From: JBHHXR01 sp046757205
GTDB lineage: Bacteria; Pseudomonadota; Alphaproteobacteria; Rhodobacterales; Rhodobacteraceae
Reading direction: 5' to 3'
Assembly (NCBI GenBank): GCA_046757205.1
Contig: JBHHXR010000165.1
Coordinates: 1-8,127 of the forward strand
Length of the DNA: 8,127 bases
Below, piece by piece: positions 1 to 8,127 of this stretch. Positions within the stretch are counted from its first letter, which is position 1; the number at the start of each line of letters is the position of its first letter. Below the pieces are notes generated by a model. The model saw only the letters and a list, made by a program, of their open reading frames with translations. It was not told the DNA's origin and did not search any database. The translations under genes were made by a program, and so were the position numbers.

Positions 1-144
1 AAAAGCGCTATTTTAACCGACGGATCGCACAGACAGTTGCTGAGATCGAGGACGCCGGCGAACACCGAGCGCGGCAGAGAGTAGGGCACCATTGTCCACG
101 GTAGCCGGATTGATTCGGAGGACTGAAGGCCAAGATTGCTCAAC
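1..144. other. Region downstream of uvrB with no supported gene
   Basis: This stretch follows the uvrB stop codon (TAG at 147-145, minus strand). I see no strong hairpin with a U-tract, so no intrinsic terminator for uvrB is evident. A minus-strand frame starting at ATG 92-90 stays open to the window edge (about 30 residues, beginning MVPYSLPRSVFAG). It has no convincing Shine-Dalgarno sequence and no recognisable family, and the same frame is also open upstream of the ATG, so it is not called as a gene. A GATTC (GANTC class) site lies at 112-116. Confidence 0.5.
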
Positions 145-2304
145 CTAATTGCTTTTCCCCCGCCAAGCCCGCGTCCCACCTCTCCCCGCCTTCGACCGCC
201 CCTTCCGCTTCACCGCCTCCGCCACCGCTTCTTCCACCGCCGACTGCCGCGCCAGCGGGTCGTCGGCGACCGCCAGTTCCACCGCCTCCAGCCGCTTGAT
301 CTCGTCGCGCAGGCGGGCGGCTTCTTCGAATTCCAGGTTCTCGGCGGCTTTCAGCATGTCCTTGCGCAGCCCCGCCAGATGCGCCTGCAAGTTGGCGCCG
401 ATCAGCGGTTTGTCGATCTTGGCGGTAACGCGGGCCTCGTCGGTGTCGCGTTTGGAAAAACCCTCCATGATGTCGGCGACGTTCTTGCGGATGGTCTCCG
501 GCGTGATGCCGTGGGCCTCGTTATGGGCCTGCTGTTTGTCGCGCCGCCGGTTGGTCTCGGCCAGCGCACGTTCCATCGAGCCGGTGATGCGGTCGGCGTA
601 CATGATGACGCGGCCGTCGGCGTTGCGCGCGGCGCGGCCCACCGTCTGCACCAGCGAGGTCTCGGAGCGCAGGAACCCCTCCTTGTCGGCGTCGAGGATC
701 GCCACCAGCGCACATTCGGGGATGTCGAGGCCCTCGCGCAAGAGGTTGATGCCGACCAGGATGTCGAAGGCGCCGAGGCGCAGGTCGCGCAGGATCTCGA
801 TGCGCTCGATGGTGTCGATGTCGGAATGCATGTAACGCACCTTCAAACCCTGTTCGTGCAGGTATTCGGTCAGGTCCTCGGCCATGCGCTTGGTCAGCGT
901 GGTGACCAGCACCCGGTTGCCGGCGGCGGCGACCTTGCGGCATTCGTCCATCAGATCGTCGACCTGCATGGAGACCGGGCGCACCTCGATGGGCGGATCG
1001 AGCAGGCCGGTGGGGCGGATCACCTGTTCGGCGAAGACGCCGCCGGATTGCTCCAGCTCCCACTTTTGGGGCGTGGCGGAGACGAACACCGACTGCGGGC
1101 GCATGGCGTCCCATTCCTCGAACTTCAAGGGCCGGTTGTCGGTGCACGACGGCAGGCGGAAACCGTGCTCGGCCAGGGTGAACTTGCGCCGGTAGTCGCC
1201 GCGGTACATGCCGCCGATCTGCGGCACGCTCACATGGCTTTCGTCGGCGAAGACGATGGCGTTGTCGGGGACGTATTCAAAGAGCGTCGGCGGCGGCTCG
1301 CCCGGCGCGCGGCCGGTCAGATAGCGCGAGTAGTTCTCGATGCCGGCGCACGACCCGGTCGCCTCCAGCATTTCGAGATCGAAATTGGTGCGCTGCTCCA
1401 GCCGCTGGGCTTCCAGCAGCTTGCCCTCCTTGACCAGCTGGTCGAGGCGGATGACCAACTCCGCCTTGATGCCCTTGATGGCCTGCTGCAGCGTCGGGCG
1501 CGGGGTCACGTAGTGCGAGTTGGCGTAGATGCGGACACTCGCCAGCGTGCCCGTTTTTTCGCCAGTCAGCGTGTCGAATTCCACTATGGATTCAAGCTCT
1601 TCGCCGAAGAAGCTGAAGCGCCAGCCGCGATCCTCCAGATGCGCCGGCCAGACCTCCAGCGAATCGCCACGCACCCGGAACGAGCCGCGCGCGAAGGCAG
1701 CGTCGTTGCGCCGGTACTGCTGGGCGACGAGGTCGGCCATGATGCGGCGCTGGTCGTAGTCGCGCCCGGCGATCAGGTCCTGGGTCATGGCGCCGTAGGT
1801 CTCGACGCTGCCGATGCCGTAAATGCAGGACACCGAGGCGACGATGATGACGTCGTCGCGTTCCAGAAGCGCCCGCGTGGCGGAATGGCGCATGCGGTCG
1901 ATCTGTTCGTTGATCTGGCTCTCTTTCTCGATGTAGGTGTCGGTGCGCGGCACGTAGGCCTCGGGCTGGTAGTAGTCGTAGTAGGAGACGAAGTACTCGA
2001 CCGCGTTCTCCGGGAAGAAACCCTTGAATTCGCCGTATAATTGCGCTGCCAGCGTCTTGTTGGGGGCAAGGATGATGGCCGGCCTCTGGGTCGCCTCGAT
2101 CACCCGCGCCATGGTGTAGGTCTTGCCGGTGCCGGTGGCGCCGAGCAGCACCTGGCTCTGCTCGCCCGCCTCGATGCCTTCCACCAGCTCGGCGATGGCC
2201 GTCGGCTGGTCGCCGGCCGGCTCGAACTCCGTGTGCATGACCAGCCGGCGGCCGCCTTCGAGCTTGCGGCGGGCAGCGGGGGGATTTGTCATTACCGTGT
2301 TCAT
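145..2304 (-). CDS. uvrB: UvrABC system protein B (excinuclease helicase subunit)
   Basis: UvrB receives damaged DNA from UvrA, verifies the lesion by inserting a beta-hairpin between the strands, and recruits UvrC for incision in cytoplasmic nucleotide excision repair. The 719-residue product carries the full set of motifs: Walker A GATGTGKT at 55-62; the aromatic beta-hairpin YYDYYQPEAY at 108-117; the DESH box at 354-357; VSATP at 408-412; GINLLREGLDIPE at 518-530; QTVGRAARN at 553-561; and a C-terminal UVR domain (about 638-673) that contacts UvrC. After the UVR domain comes a tail of about 45 residues, first Ala/Glu-rich and then Lys/Arg/Gly-rich, which makes the protein longer than the E. 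coli enzyme. The ATG at 2304 is chosen because GGAGG lies at 2313-2309, four bases upstream; ATG codons at residues 5 and 23 are alternatives. The gene is divergent from the complex I subunit gene. No canonical alphaproteobacterial LexA box (GTTC-N7-GTTC) is seen upstream, but a related motif lies at 2374-2390. Family assignment is essentially certain. Confidence 0.98.
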   Translation of the reverse strand: MNTVMTNPPAARRKLEGGRRLVMHTEFEPAGDQPTAIAELVEGIEAGEQSQVLLGATGTGKTYTMARVIEATQRPAIILAPNKTLAAQLYGEFKGFFPENAVEYFVSYYDYYQPEAYVPRTDTYIEKESQINEQIDRMRHSATRALLERDDVIIVASVSCIYGIGSVETYGAMTQDLIAGRDYDQRRIMADLVAQQYRRNDAAFARGSFRVRGDSLEVWPAHLEDRGWRFSFFGEELESIVEFDTLTGEKTGTLASVRIYANSHYVTPRPTLQQAIKGIKAELVIRLDQLVKEGKLLEAQRLEQRTNFDLEMLEATGSCAGIENYSRYLTGRAPGEPPPTLFEYVPDNAIVFADESHVSVPQIGGMYRGDYRRKFTLAEHGFRLPSCTDNRPLKFEEWDAMRPQSVFVSATPQKWELEQSGGVFAEQVIRPTGLLDPPIEVRPVSMQVDDLMDECRKVAAAGNRVLVTTLTKRMAEDLTEYLHEQGLKVRYMHSDIDTIERIEILRDLRLGAFDILVGINLLREGLDIPECALVAILDADKEGFLRSETSLVQTVGRAARNADGRVIMYADRITGSMERALAETNRRRDKQQAHNEAHGITPETIRKNVADIMEGFSKRDTDEARVTAKIDKPLIGANLQAHLAGLRKDMLKAAENLEFEEAARLRDEIKRLEAVELAVADDPLARQSAVEEAVAEAVKRKGRSKAGRGGTRAWRGKSN

Positions 2305-2308
2305 GGCG

Positions 2309-2313
2309 CCTCC
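2309..2313 (-). promoter_or_regulatory. Shine-Dalgarno sequence of uvrB
   Basis: On the minus strand GGAGG (2313-2309) stands four bases before the ATG at 2304-2302. This favours that ATG over the in-frame ATG four codons later, which would be 16 bases away. The spacing is shorter than the usual 5-9 bases, so the choice is good but not certain. Confidence 0.6.
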
Positions 2314-2355
2314 GGTCGGTCAACCTAAGGACTGAGCGCGGCCGGTGCAATCGGC

Positions 2356-2371
2356 GATCGGACAGCCGATC
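2356..2371. repeat. 16-bp palindrome GATCGG-N4-CCGATC
   Basis: The arms GATCGG (2356-2361) and CCGATC (2366-2371) are perfectly complementary around the four-base loop ACAG. An overlapping alternative pairing exists (ATCGGC 2350-2355 with GCCGAT 2365-2370). It ends two bases before the GTTAA of the CtrA-like block and 52 bases upstream of the uvrB start. It could be an operator or a small hairpin in the uvrB leader. The symmetry is seen directly; the function is unknown. Confidence 0.45.
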
Positions 2372-2373
2372 CC

Positions 2374-2390
2374 GTTAAGAGTGTGTTAAC
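2374..2390. promoter_or_regulatory. Putative CtrA binding site (TTAA-N7-TTAAC), or degenerate LexA box
   Basis: The 17 bases read GTTAA, seven bases, TTAAC, which is an exact match to the full CtrA consensus TTAA-N7-TTAAC on both strands. CtrA is the cell-cycle response regulator of most alphaproteobacteria. A GAATC site (2393-2397), which fits the GANTC methylation target of CcrM, lies two bases further on. The block starts 70 bases upstream of the uvrB start and ends 237 bases upstream of the NDUFS4-like gene. The same bases can be read as GTTA-N7-GTTA (2374-2388), which has the spacing of the alphaproteobacterial LexA box GTTC-N7-GTTC with one mismatch per half-site. That alternative matters because uvrB is a repair gene. 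The match is observed; binding is inferred. Confidence 0.5.
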
Positions 2391-2476
2391 CAGAATCAAT
2401 TTACCTAAAAGTGCAGAAAGCGCTTGCGCCGTCCCCCGGCCATCGCCCTTACCCAAGTCGGGCTTTCGCGCCCGCC

Positions 2477-2539
2477 CGCCGTCAGCCGGCTGCATACCAT
2501 CTCACCCACCCCTCGCACCCACGCAACCGGCTGACGGCG
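2477..2539. repeat. 13-bp inverted repeat with 37-base loop
   Basis: The arms 2477-2489 (CGCCGTCAGCCGG) and 2527-2539 (CCGGCTGACGGCG) are perfectly complementary and flank a C-rich loop of 37 bases. There is no T-run after either arm, so it does not look like an intrinsic terminator. The right arm shares bases 2534-2539 with the next hairpin, so the two cannot form together. Confidence 0.55.
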
Positions 2540-2560
2540 CCGGCTTGCCGGCGGCGCCGT
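2534..2560. repeat. 9-bp GC-rich hairpin with 9-base loop
   Basis: The arms ACGGCGCCG (2534-2542) and CGGCGCCGT (2552-2560) pair perfectly around GCTTGCCGG. It overlaps the right arm of the larger inverted repeat and ends just before the candidate promoter of the NDUFS4-like gene. No U-tract follows. It may be an operator-like element, or a leader structure if transcription starts upstream. Confidence 0.5.
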
Positions 2561-2567
2561 GTCGCGC

Positions 2568-2596
2568 TTGCAACGGGCGGTCGGTTCGGGGATAAC
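2568..2596 (+). promoter_or_regulatory. Candidate sigma70-type promoter of the NDUFS4-like gene
   Basis: TTGCAA (2568-2573) and GATAAC (2591-2596) each match the -35 and -10 consensus at four of six positions and are separated by 17 bases. This would place the transcript start near 2603 and give a leader of about 24 bases before the ATG at 2627. The weak hexamer matches mean that it could be chance. If correct, the inverted repeats at 2477-2560 lie upstream of transcription rather than in the leader. Confidence 0.35.
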
Positions 2597-2614
2597 GGGC
2601 GCAATCCGTTTGTC

Positions 2615-2618
2615 AGGA
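2615..2618 (+). promoter_or_regulatory. Shine-Dalgarno sequence of the NDUFS4-like gene
   Basis: AGGA lies eight bases before the ATG at 2627-2629. It decides the start against a much longer reading frame open from 2411, whose extra 72 codons are Pro/Arg-rich and unlike the family. Confidence 0.6.
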
Positions 2619-2626
2619 CGCCGCCG

Positions 2627-2938
2627 ATGCACGCAAGGATCTACCAGCCCGCCCGCAATCCCATGCAGTCCGGGCAGGCCAATACCAGACGCTGGATACT
2701 CGAGTTCGAGCCGGAGCTCGGAAAGGCCGTCGATCCGCTGATGGGCTGGACCGGCTCGTCCGACATGAACGCGCAGGTGCGCCTGCGGTTCGACAGCAGG
2801 GAAGCGGCGGTCGAGTATGCCGAGGCGCACGGGCTGCCCTACCGGGTGCAGGAGCCGAAGCCGCGCCGGCACATCCTGCGGCGCACCGGCTACGGCGACA
2901 ATTTCGCCTATGACAGGCGGGGCGCCTGGACGCACTGA
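2627..2938 (+). CDS. NDUFS4-like accessory subunit of respiratory complex I
   Basis: The 103-residue protein belongs to the 'ETC complex I subunit conserved region' family, the bacterial homologues of mitochondrial NDUFS4 (18-kDa/AQDQ subunit). In alphaproteobacteria and mitochondria this subunit sits on the peripheral arm of NADH:ubiquinone oxidoreductase and supports its stability. Recognisable parts are the N-terminal ARIYQPARNPMQSG (residues 3-16), WILEFEP followed by PLMGWTGSSDM (about 23-47), the LRFDSREAAVEYAE segment (about 53-66), and the C-terminal YGDNFAYDRRGAWTH. The length agrees with the usual bacterial size of about 100 residues. There is no signal peptide or membrane segment, as expected for a protein on the cytoplasmic arm. 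It stands alone, away from any nuo gene, divergent from uvrB, and ends 19 bases from the convergent glgX. The start at ATG 2627 is supported by AGGA eight bases upstream and by the family N-terminus. Confidence 0.93.
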   Translation: MHARIYQPARNPMQSGQANTRRWILEFEPELGKAVDPLMGWTGSSDMNAQVRLRFDSREAAVEYAEAHGLPYRVQEPKPRRHILRRTGYGDNFAYDRRGAWTH

Positions 2939-2957
2939 CGCCGTCTCAGTGGTCTTC

Positions 2958-6496
<3,539 letters not shown>

Positions 6497-6497
6497 C

Positions 6498-7757
6498 TCA
6501 GCCGTCCAGTGCTTCGATCATGGGCTTGGTTATCAGGCAGACGCCGCCGCCGGTGCGGCGGAACCGCCTTGCGTCGGCCTCCGGGTCTTCTCCGACGACG
6601 AGACCGGGCGGGACATGAACGCCGCGGTCTATGACGACGTTGGAAAGCCGCGCCATGCGGCCGATTTCGACGTAGGGCATGGCGACGACACCGGAAAGCT
6701 CCGAATAGGAGTGGCAGCGCACGCCGGTGAAGAGCAGGCAGCGATCGAGCTTGGAGCCCGATATGATGCAGCCGCCGGAAACCATGGAGCTGACGGCCAT
6801 GCCGCGCCGGTCTTTTTCGTCATGGATGAACTTGGCCGGCGGCGTGATTTCCGCATAGGTCCAGATCGGCCAGTCCTCGTGATACAGATCAAGCTCCGGC
6901 GTGAAATCGGTGAGGTCGATATTGGCCTGCCAGAAGGCGTCTATGGTGCCGACGTCGCGCCAGTAGGGTTCGGCCTCGAGCCCGCTGCGCACGCAGGAAC
7001 GGCTGAACGGGTGGGCGATGGCGGTACCGTTCCTGACGATGCCGGGGATGATGTCCTTGCCGAAATCGTGACTGGAACTGTCGTCTTCGGCGTCTTTCGC
7101 CAGCAGGTCGCAGAGAAATCCGGTTTCGAAAACGTAGATACCCATGCTGGCGAGCGCGAGGTCGGGATGGCCCGGCATGGCGGGCGGGTTGGCGGGTTTC
7201 TCGACGAAACCGATGATGCGGTCGTTCGCGTCAACCTCCATCACGCCGAAGCCCGTCGCATCTTCGCGCGGCACCTCTATGCAGCCGACGGTGACGTCCG
7301 CACCGCTCTTCACATGATGCTCCAGCATCACCGAGTAGTCCTGTTTGTAGATGTGGTCGCCGGCGAGGATGATCATGTAGTCGGGCGCATAGCTTTCGAT
7401 GATGTCGATATTCTGGGTGACGGCGTCTGCCGTGCCGCGGTACCAGCGGTCCTCGTCGACGCGCTGCGAAGCGGGCAGGATATCCAGCGATTCGTTGCGC
7501 TCGGCGCGGAAAAAGCTCCAGCCGCGCTGCAGGTGGCGGATCAGGCTGTGAGCCTTGTATTGCGTCGCCACCCCCATGCGCCGGATGCCGGAATTGAGTG
7601 CGTTGGAAAGGGCGAAGTCGATGATCCGGCTCTTGCCGCCGAAATAGACTGCCGGTTTGGCGCGTTTGTCGGTCAGTTCCTTCAGACGACTGCCACGACC
7701 GCCGGCCAGGACGATGGCCATGGTTTGTTGCGCGAGCCTGTGCGGTTGCTTTCTCAT
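6498..7757 (-). CDS. glgC: Glucose-1-phosphate adenylyltransferase GlgC (ADP-glucose pyrophosphorylase)
   Basis: GlgC converts glucose-1-phosphate and ATP into ADP-glucose and pyrophosphate, the committed and allosterically controlled step of bacterial glycogen synthesis. The 419-residue protein shows the nucleotidyltransferase signature LAGGRGSRLKELTDKRAKPAV at 17-37, RIIDFALSN at 44-52, WYRGTADAV at 105-113, LAGDHIY at 131-137 (metal-binding D134), FVEKP at 184-188 (substrate-binding K187) and YWRDVGTIDAFW at 265-276. A C-terminal left-handed beta-helix follows (about 300-419). In relatives such as Agrobacterium the activators are fructose-6-phosphate and pyruvate; whether that holds here cannot be read directly. 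GAAAGG at 7772-7767 lies nine bases before the ATG and supports the start. It follows glgB after 24 bases and precedes glgA by one base. Confidence 0.98.
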   Translation of the reverse strand: MRKQPHRLAQQTMAIVLAGGRGSRLKELTDKRAKPAVYFGGKSRIIDFALSNALNSGIRRMGVATQYKAHSLIRHLQRGWSFFRAERNESLDILPASQRVDEDRWYRGTADAVTQNIDIIESYAPDYMIILAGDHIYKQDYSVMLEHHVKSGADVTVGCIEVPREDATGFGVMEVDANDRIIGFVEKPANPPAMPGHPDLALASMGIYVFETGFLCDLLAKDAEDDSSSHDFGKDIIPGIVRNGTAIAHPFSRSCVRSGLEAEPYWRDVGTIDAFWQANIDLTDFTPELDLYHEDWPIWTYAEITPPAKFIHDEKDRRGMAVSSMVSGGCIISGSKLDRCLLFTGVRCHSYSELSGVVAMPYVEIGRMARLSNVVIDRGVHVPPGLVVGEDPEADARRFRRTGGGVCLITKPMIEALDG

Positions 7758-7781
7758 GGGCGCGGGCCTTTCATTGGACGC

Positions 7782-8127
7782 TCAGTTGCCGGCGTGTTCG
7801 AAAAACACGGTGGTGAGCGGCGGCAGGGTTATCTCGATGCTGTCGGAACGGCCGTTGGCGGGGGCGCCGGTGGTCCGGACGCCGCCAAGATTGCCTCGCC
7901 CGCCGCCGCCATAGGCTTCGGCGTCGGTATTGAGGCGTTCGGCCCAGTGGCCGGGGGCCGGAACACCGACCCTCCAGCCGGGGCGTTCGACCGGGGTGAA
8001 GTTGCTGATGGCAAGCACCGGGGCCGCGCCGTCTTCGCCGAAGCGCAGCCAGGCAAAGACCGATTCCTCGGCGGCGTTGGCTTCCACCCATTGAAAACCG
8101 CTGGCCTCGCAGTCGCGCTGATGTAGG
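7782..8127 (-). CDS. glgB: 1,4-alpha-glucan branching enzyme GlgB, C-terminal part
   Basis: Only the last 114 codons are in the window; the gene continues beyond the right edge. GlgB cuts alpha-1,4 chains and rejoins them as alpha-1,6 branches. The visible part is the end of the barrel-to-C-domain transition and the all-beta C-terminal domain: LHQRDCEASGFQWVEAN at the edge, then SVFAWLRF, APVLAISNFTPVERPGWRVGVP, WAERLNTDAEAYGGGGRGN and the terminal LPPLTTVFFEHAGN. These align block by block with known GlgB C-termini. The GH13 catalytic residues lie outside the window, so activity cannot be judged. The stop is TGA at 7784-7782. It is the most upstream visible gene of the operon; a glgP further upstream is common in rhizobia but cannot be seen here. 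Confidence 0.95.
   Translation of the reverse strand, partial: LHQRDCEASGFQWVEANAAEESVFAWLRFGEDGAAPVLAISNFTPVERPGWRVGVPAPGHWAERLNTDAEAYGGGGRGNLGGVRTTGAPANGRSDSIEITLPPLTTVFFEHAGN

Larger units (their letters stand above)
2305..2626. other. Divergent intergenic region between uvrB and the NDUFS4-like gene
   Basis: These 322 bases separate two divergently transcribed genes and must hold both promoters. The part near 2370-2412 is distinctly AT-richer than its surroundings and contains a TTAA-N7-TTAAC block and a GAATC site. The part at 2475-2560 is very GC-rich and made of inverted repeats. An octamer AACGGGCG occurs twice, at 2572-2579 and 2594-2601, 22 bases apart. Short open frames on both strands here are Pro/Arg-rich and look like translated non-coding DNA. 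I found no tRNA: no T-loop and acceptor-stem pair can be assembled. Confidence 0.7.

Noticed and set aside
1..92. Possible partial minus-strand gene starting at ATG 92 and leaving the window
   Set aside because: Only about 30 residues are visible, with no ribosome site and no family. The frame is also open upstream of the ATG, so openness is not informative. Sequence beyond the left edge would decide.
136..2040. 634-codon open frame on the plus strand opposite uvrB
   Set aside because: It is codon-aligned with uvrB on the other strand. In that register stops arise only from sense TTA, CTA or TCA codons, which are rare in a GC-rich gene. The product is low-complexity and matches no family, whereas UvrB has all its motifs.
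2541..2600. Possible tRNA or intrinsic terminator in the GC-rich intergenic part
   Set aside because: GGTTCGGGG resembles a T-loop, but no acceptor, D or anticodon stems can be built around it, and no hairpin there is followed by a T-run.
2411..2626. 72-codon N-terminal extension of the NDUFS4-like gene
   Set aside because: The extension is Pro/Arg-rich, crosses the inverted repeats and candidate promoter, and is absent from the family. ATG 2627 has a ribosome site and the family N-terminus.
2405..2935. 176-codon minus-strand frame opposite the NDUFS4-like gene
   Set aside because: Antisense to a recognised gene, with no recognisable domain. It would also occupy the intergenic repeats.

Overview
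The window is GC-rich DNA from an alphaproteobacterium, most likely of the Hyphomicrobiales (Rhizobiales) type. Three things suggest this: an NDUFS4-type accessory subunit of respiratory complex I, which is typical of alphaproteobacteria and mitochondria; a glgB-glgC-glgA-glgX glycogen operon of the kind found in rhizobia; and an intergenic motif that matches the CtrA binding consensus next to a GANTC (CcrM-type) site. The species cannot be named from the sequence alone.

Layout from left to right. Positions 1-144 hold no gene that can be supported. uvrB (145-2304, minus strand) encodes the helicase subunit of UvrABC nucleotide excision repair. The divergent intergenic region 2305-2626 holds a palindrome, a perfect TTAA-N7-TTAAC block, two overlapping inverted repeats and a possible sigma70-type promoter. 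A 103-residue NDUFS4-like complex I subunit gene (2627-2938, plus strand) follows. It converges, across only 19 bases, on the end of the glycogen operon. That operon fills the rest of the window on the minus strand and is transcribed in the order glgB (3' end only, running off the right edge), glgC, glgA, glgX.

The glycogen genes form one pathway. GlgC makes ADP-glucose from glucose-1-phosphate and ATP, GlgA polymerises it into alpha-1,4-glucan, GlgB adds alpha-1,6 branches, and GlgX removes short branches during breakdown. The junctions are very tight: 24 nt between glgB and glgC, 1 nt between glgC and glgA, and a 4-nt ATGA overlap between glgA and glgX. A single polycistronic mRNA with translational coupling is therefore likely. 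The operon promoter lies outside the window.

All identifiable proteins are conserved housekeeping enzymes with their motifs intact. I see no mobile element, CRISPR array, RNA gene or clearly new system. The part most worth a second look is the uvrB/NDUFS4 intergenic region. Its regulatory motif can be read either as a CtrA box or as a degenerate LexA box, and it is followed by mutually exclusive stem-loops.
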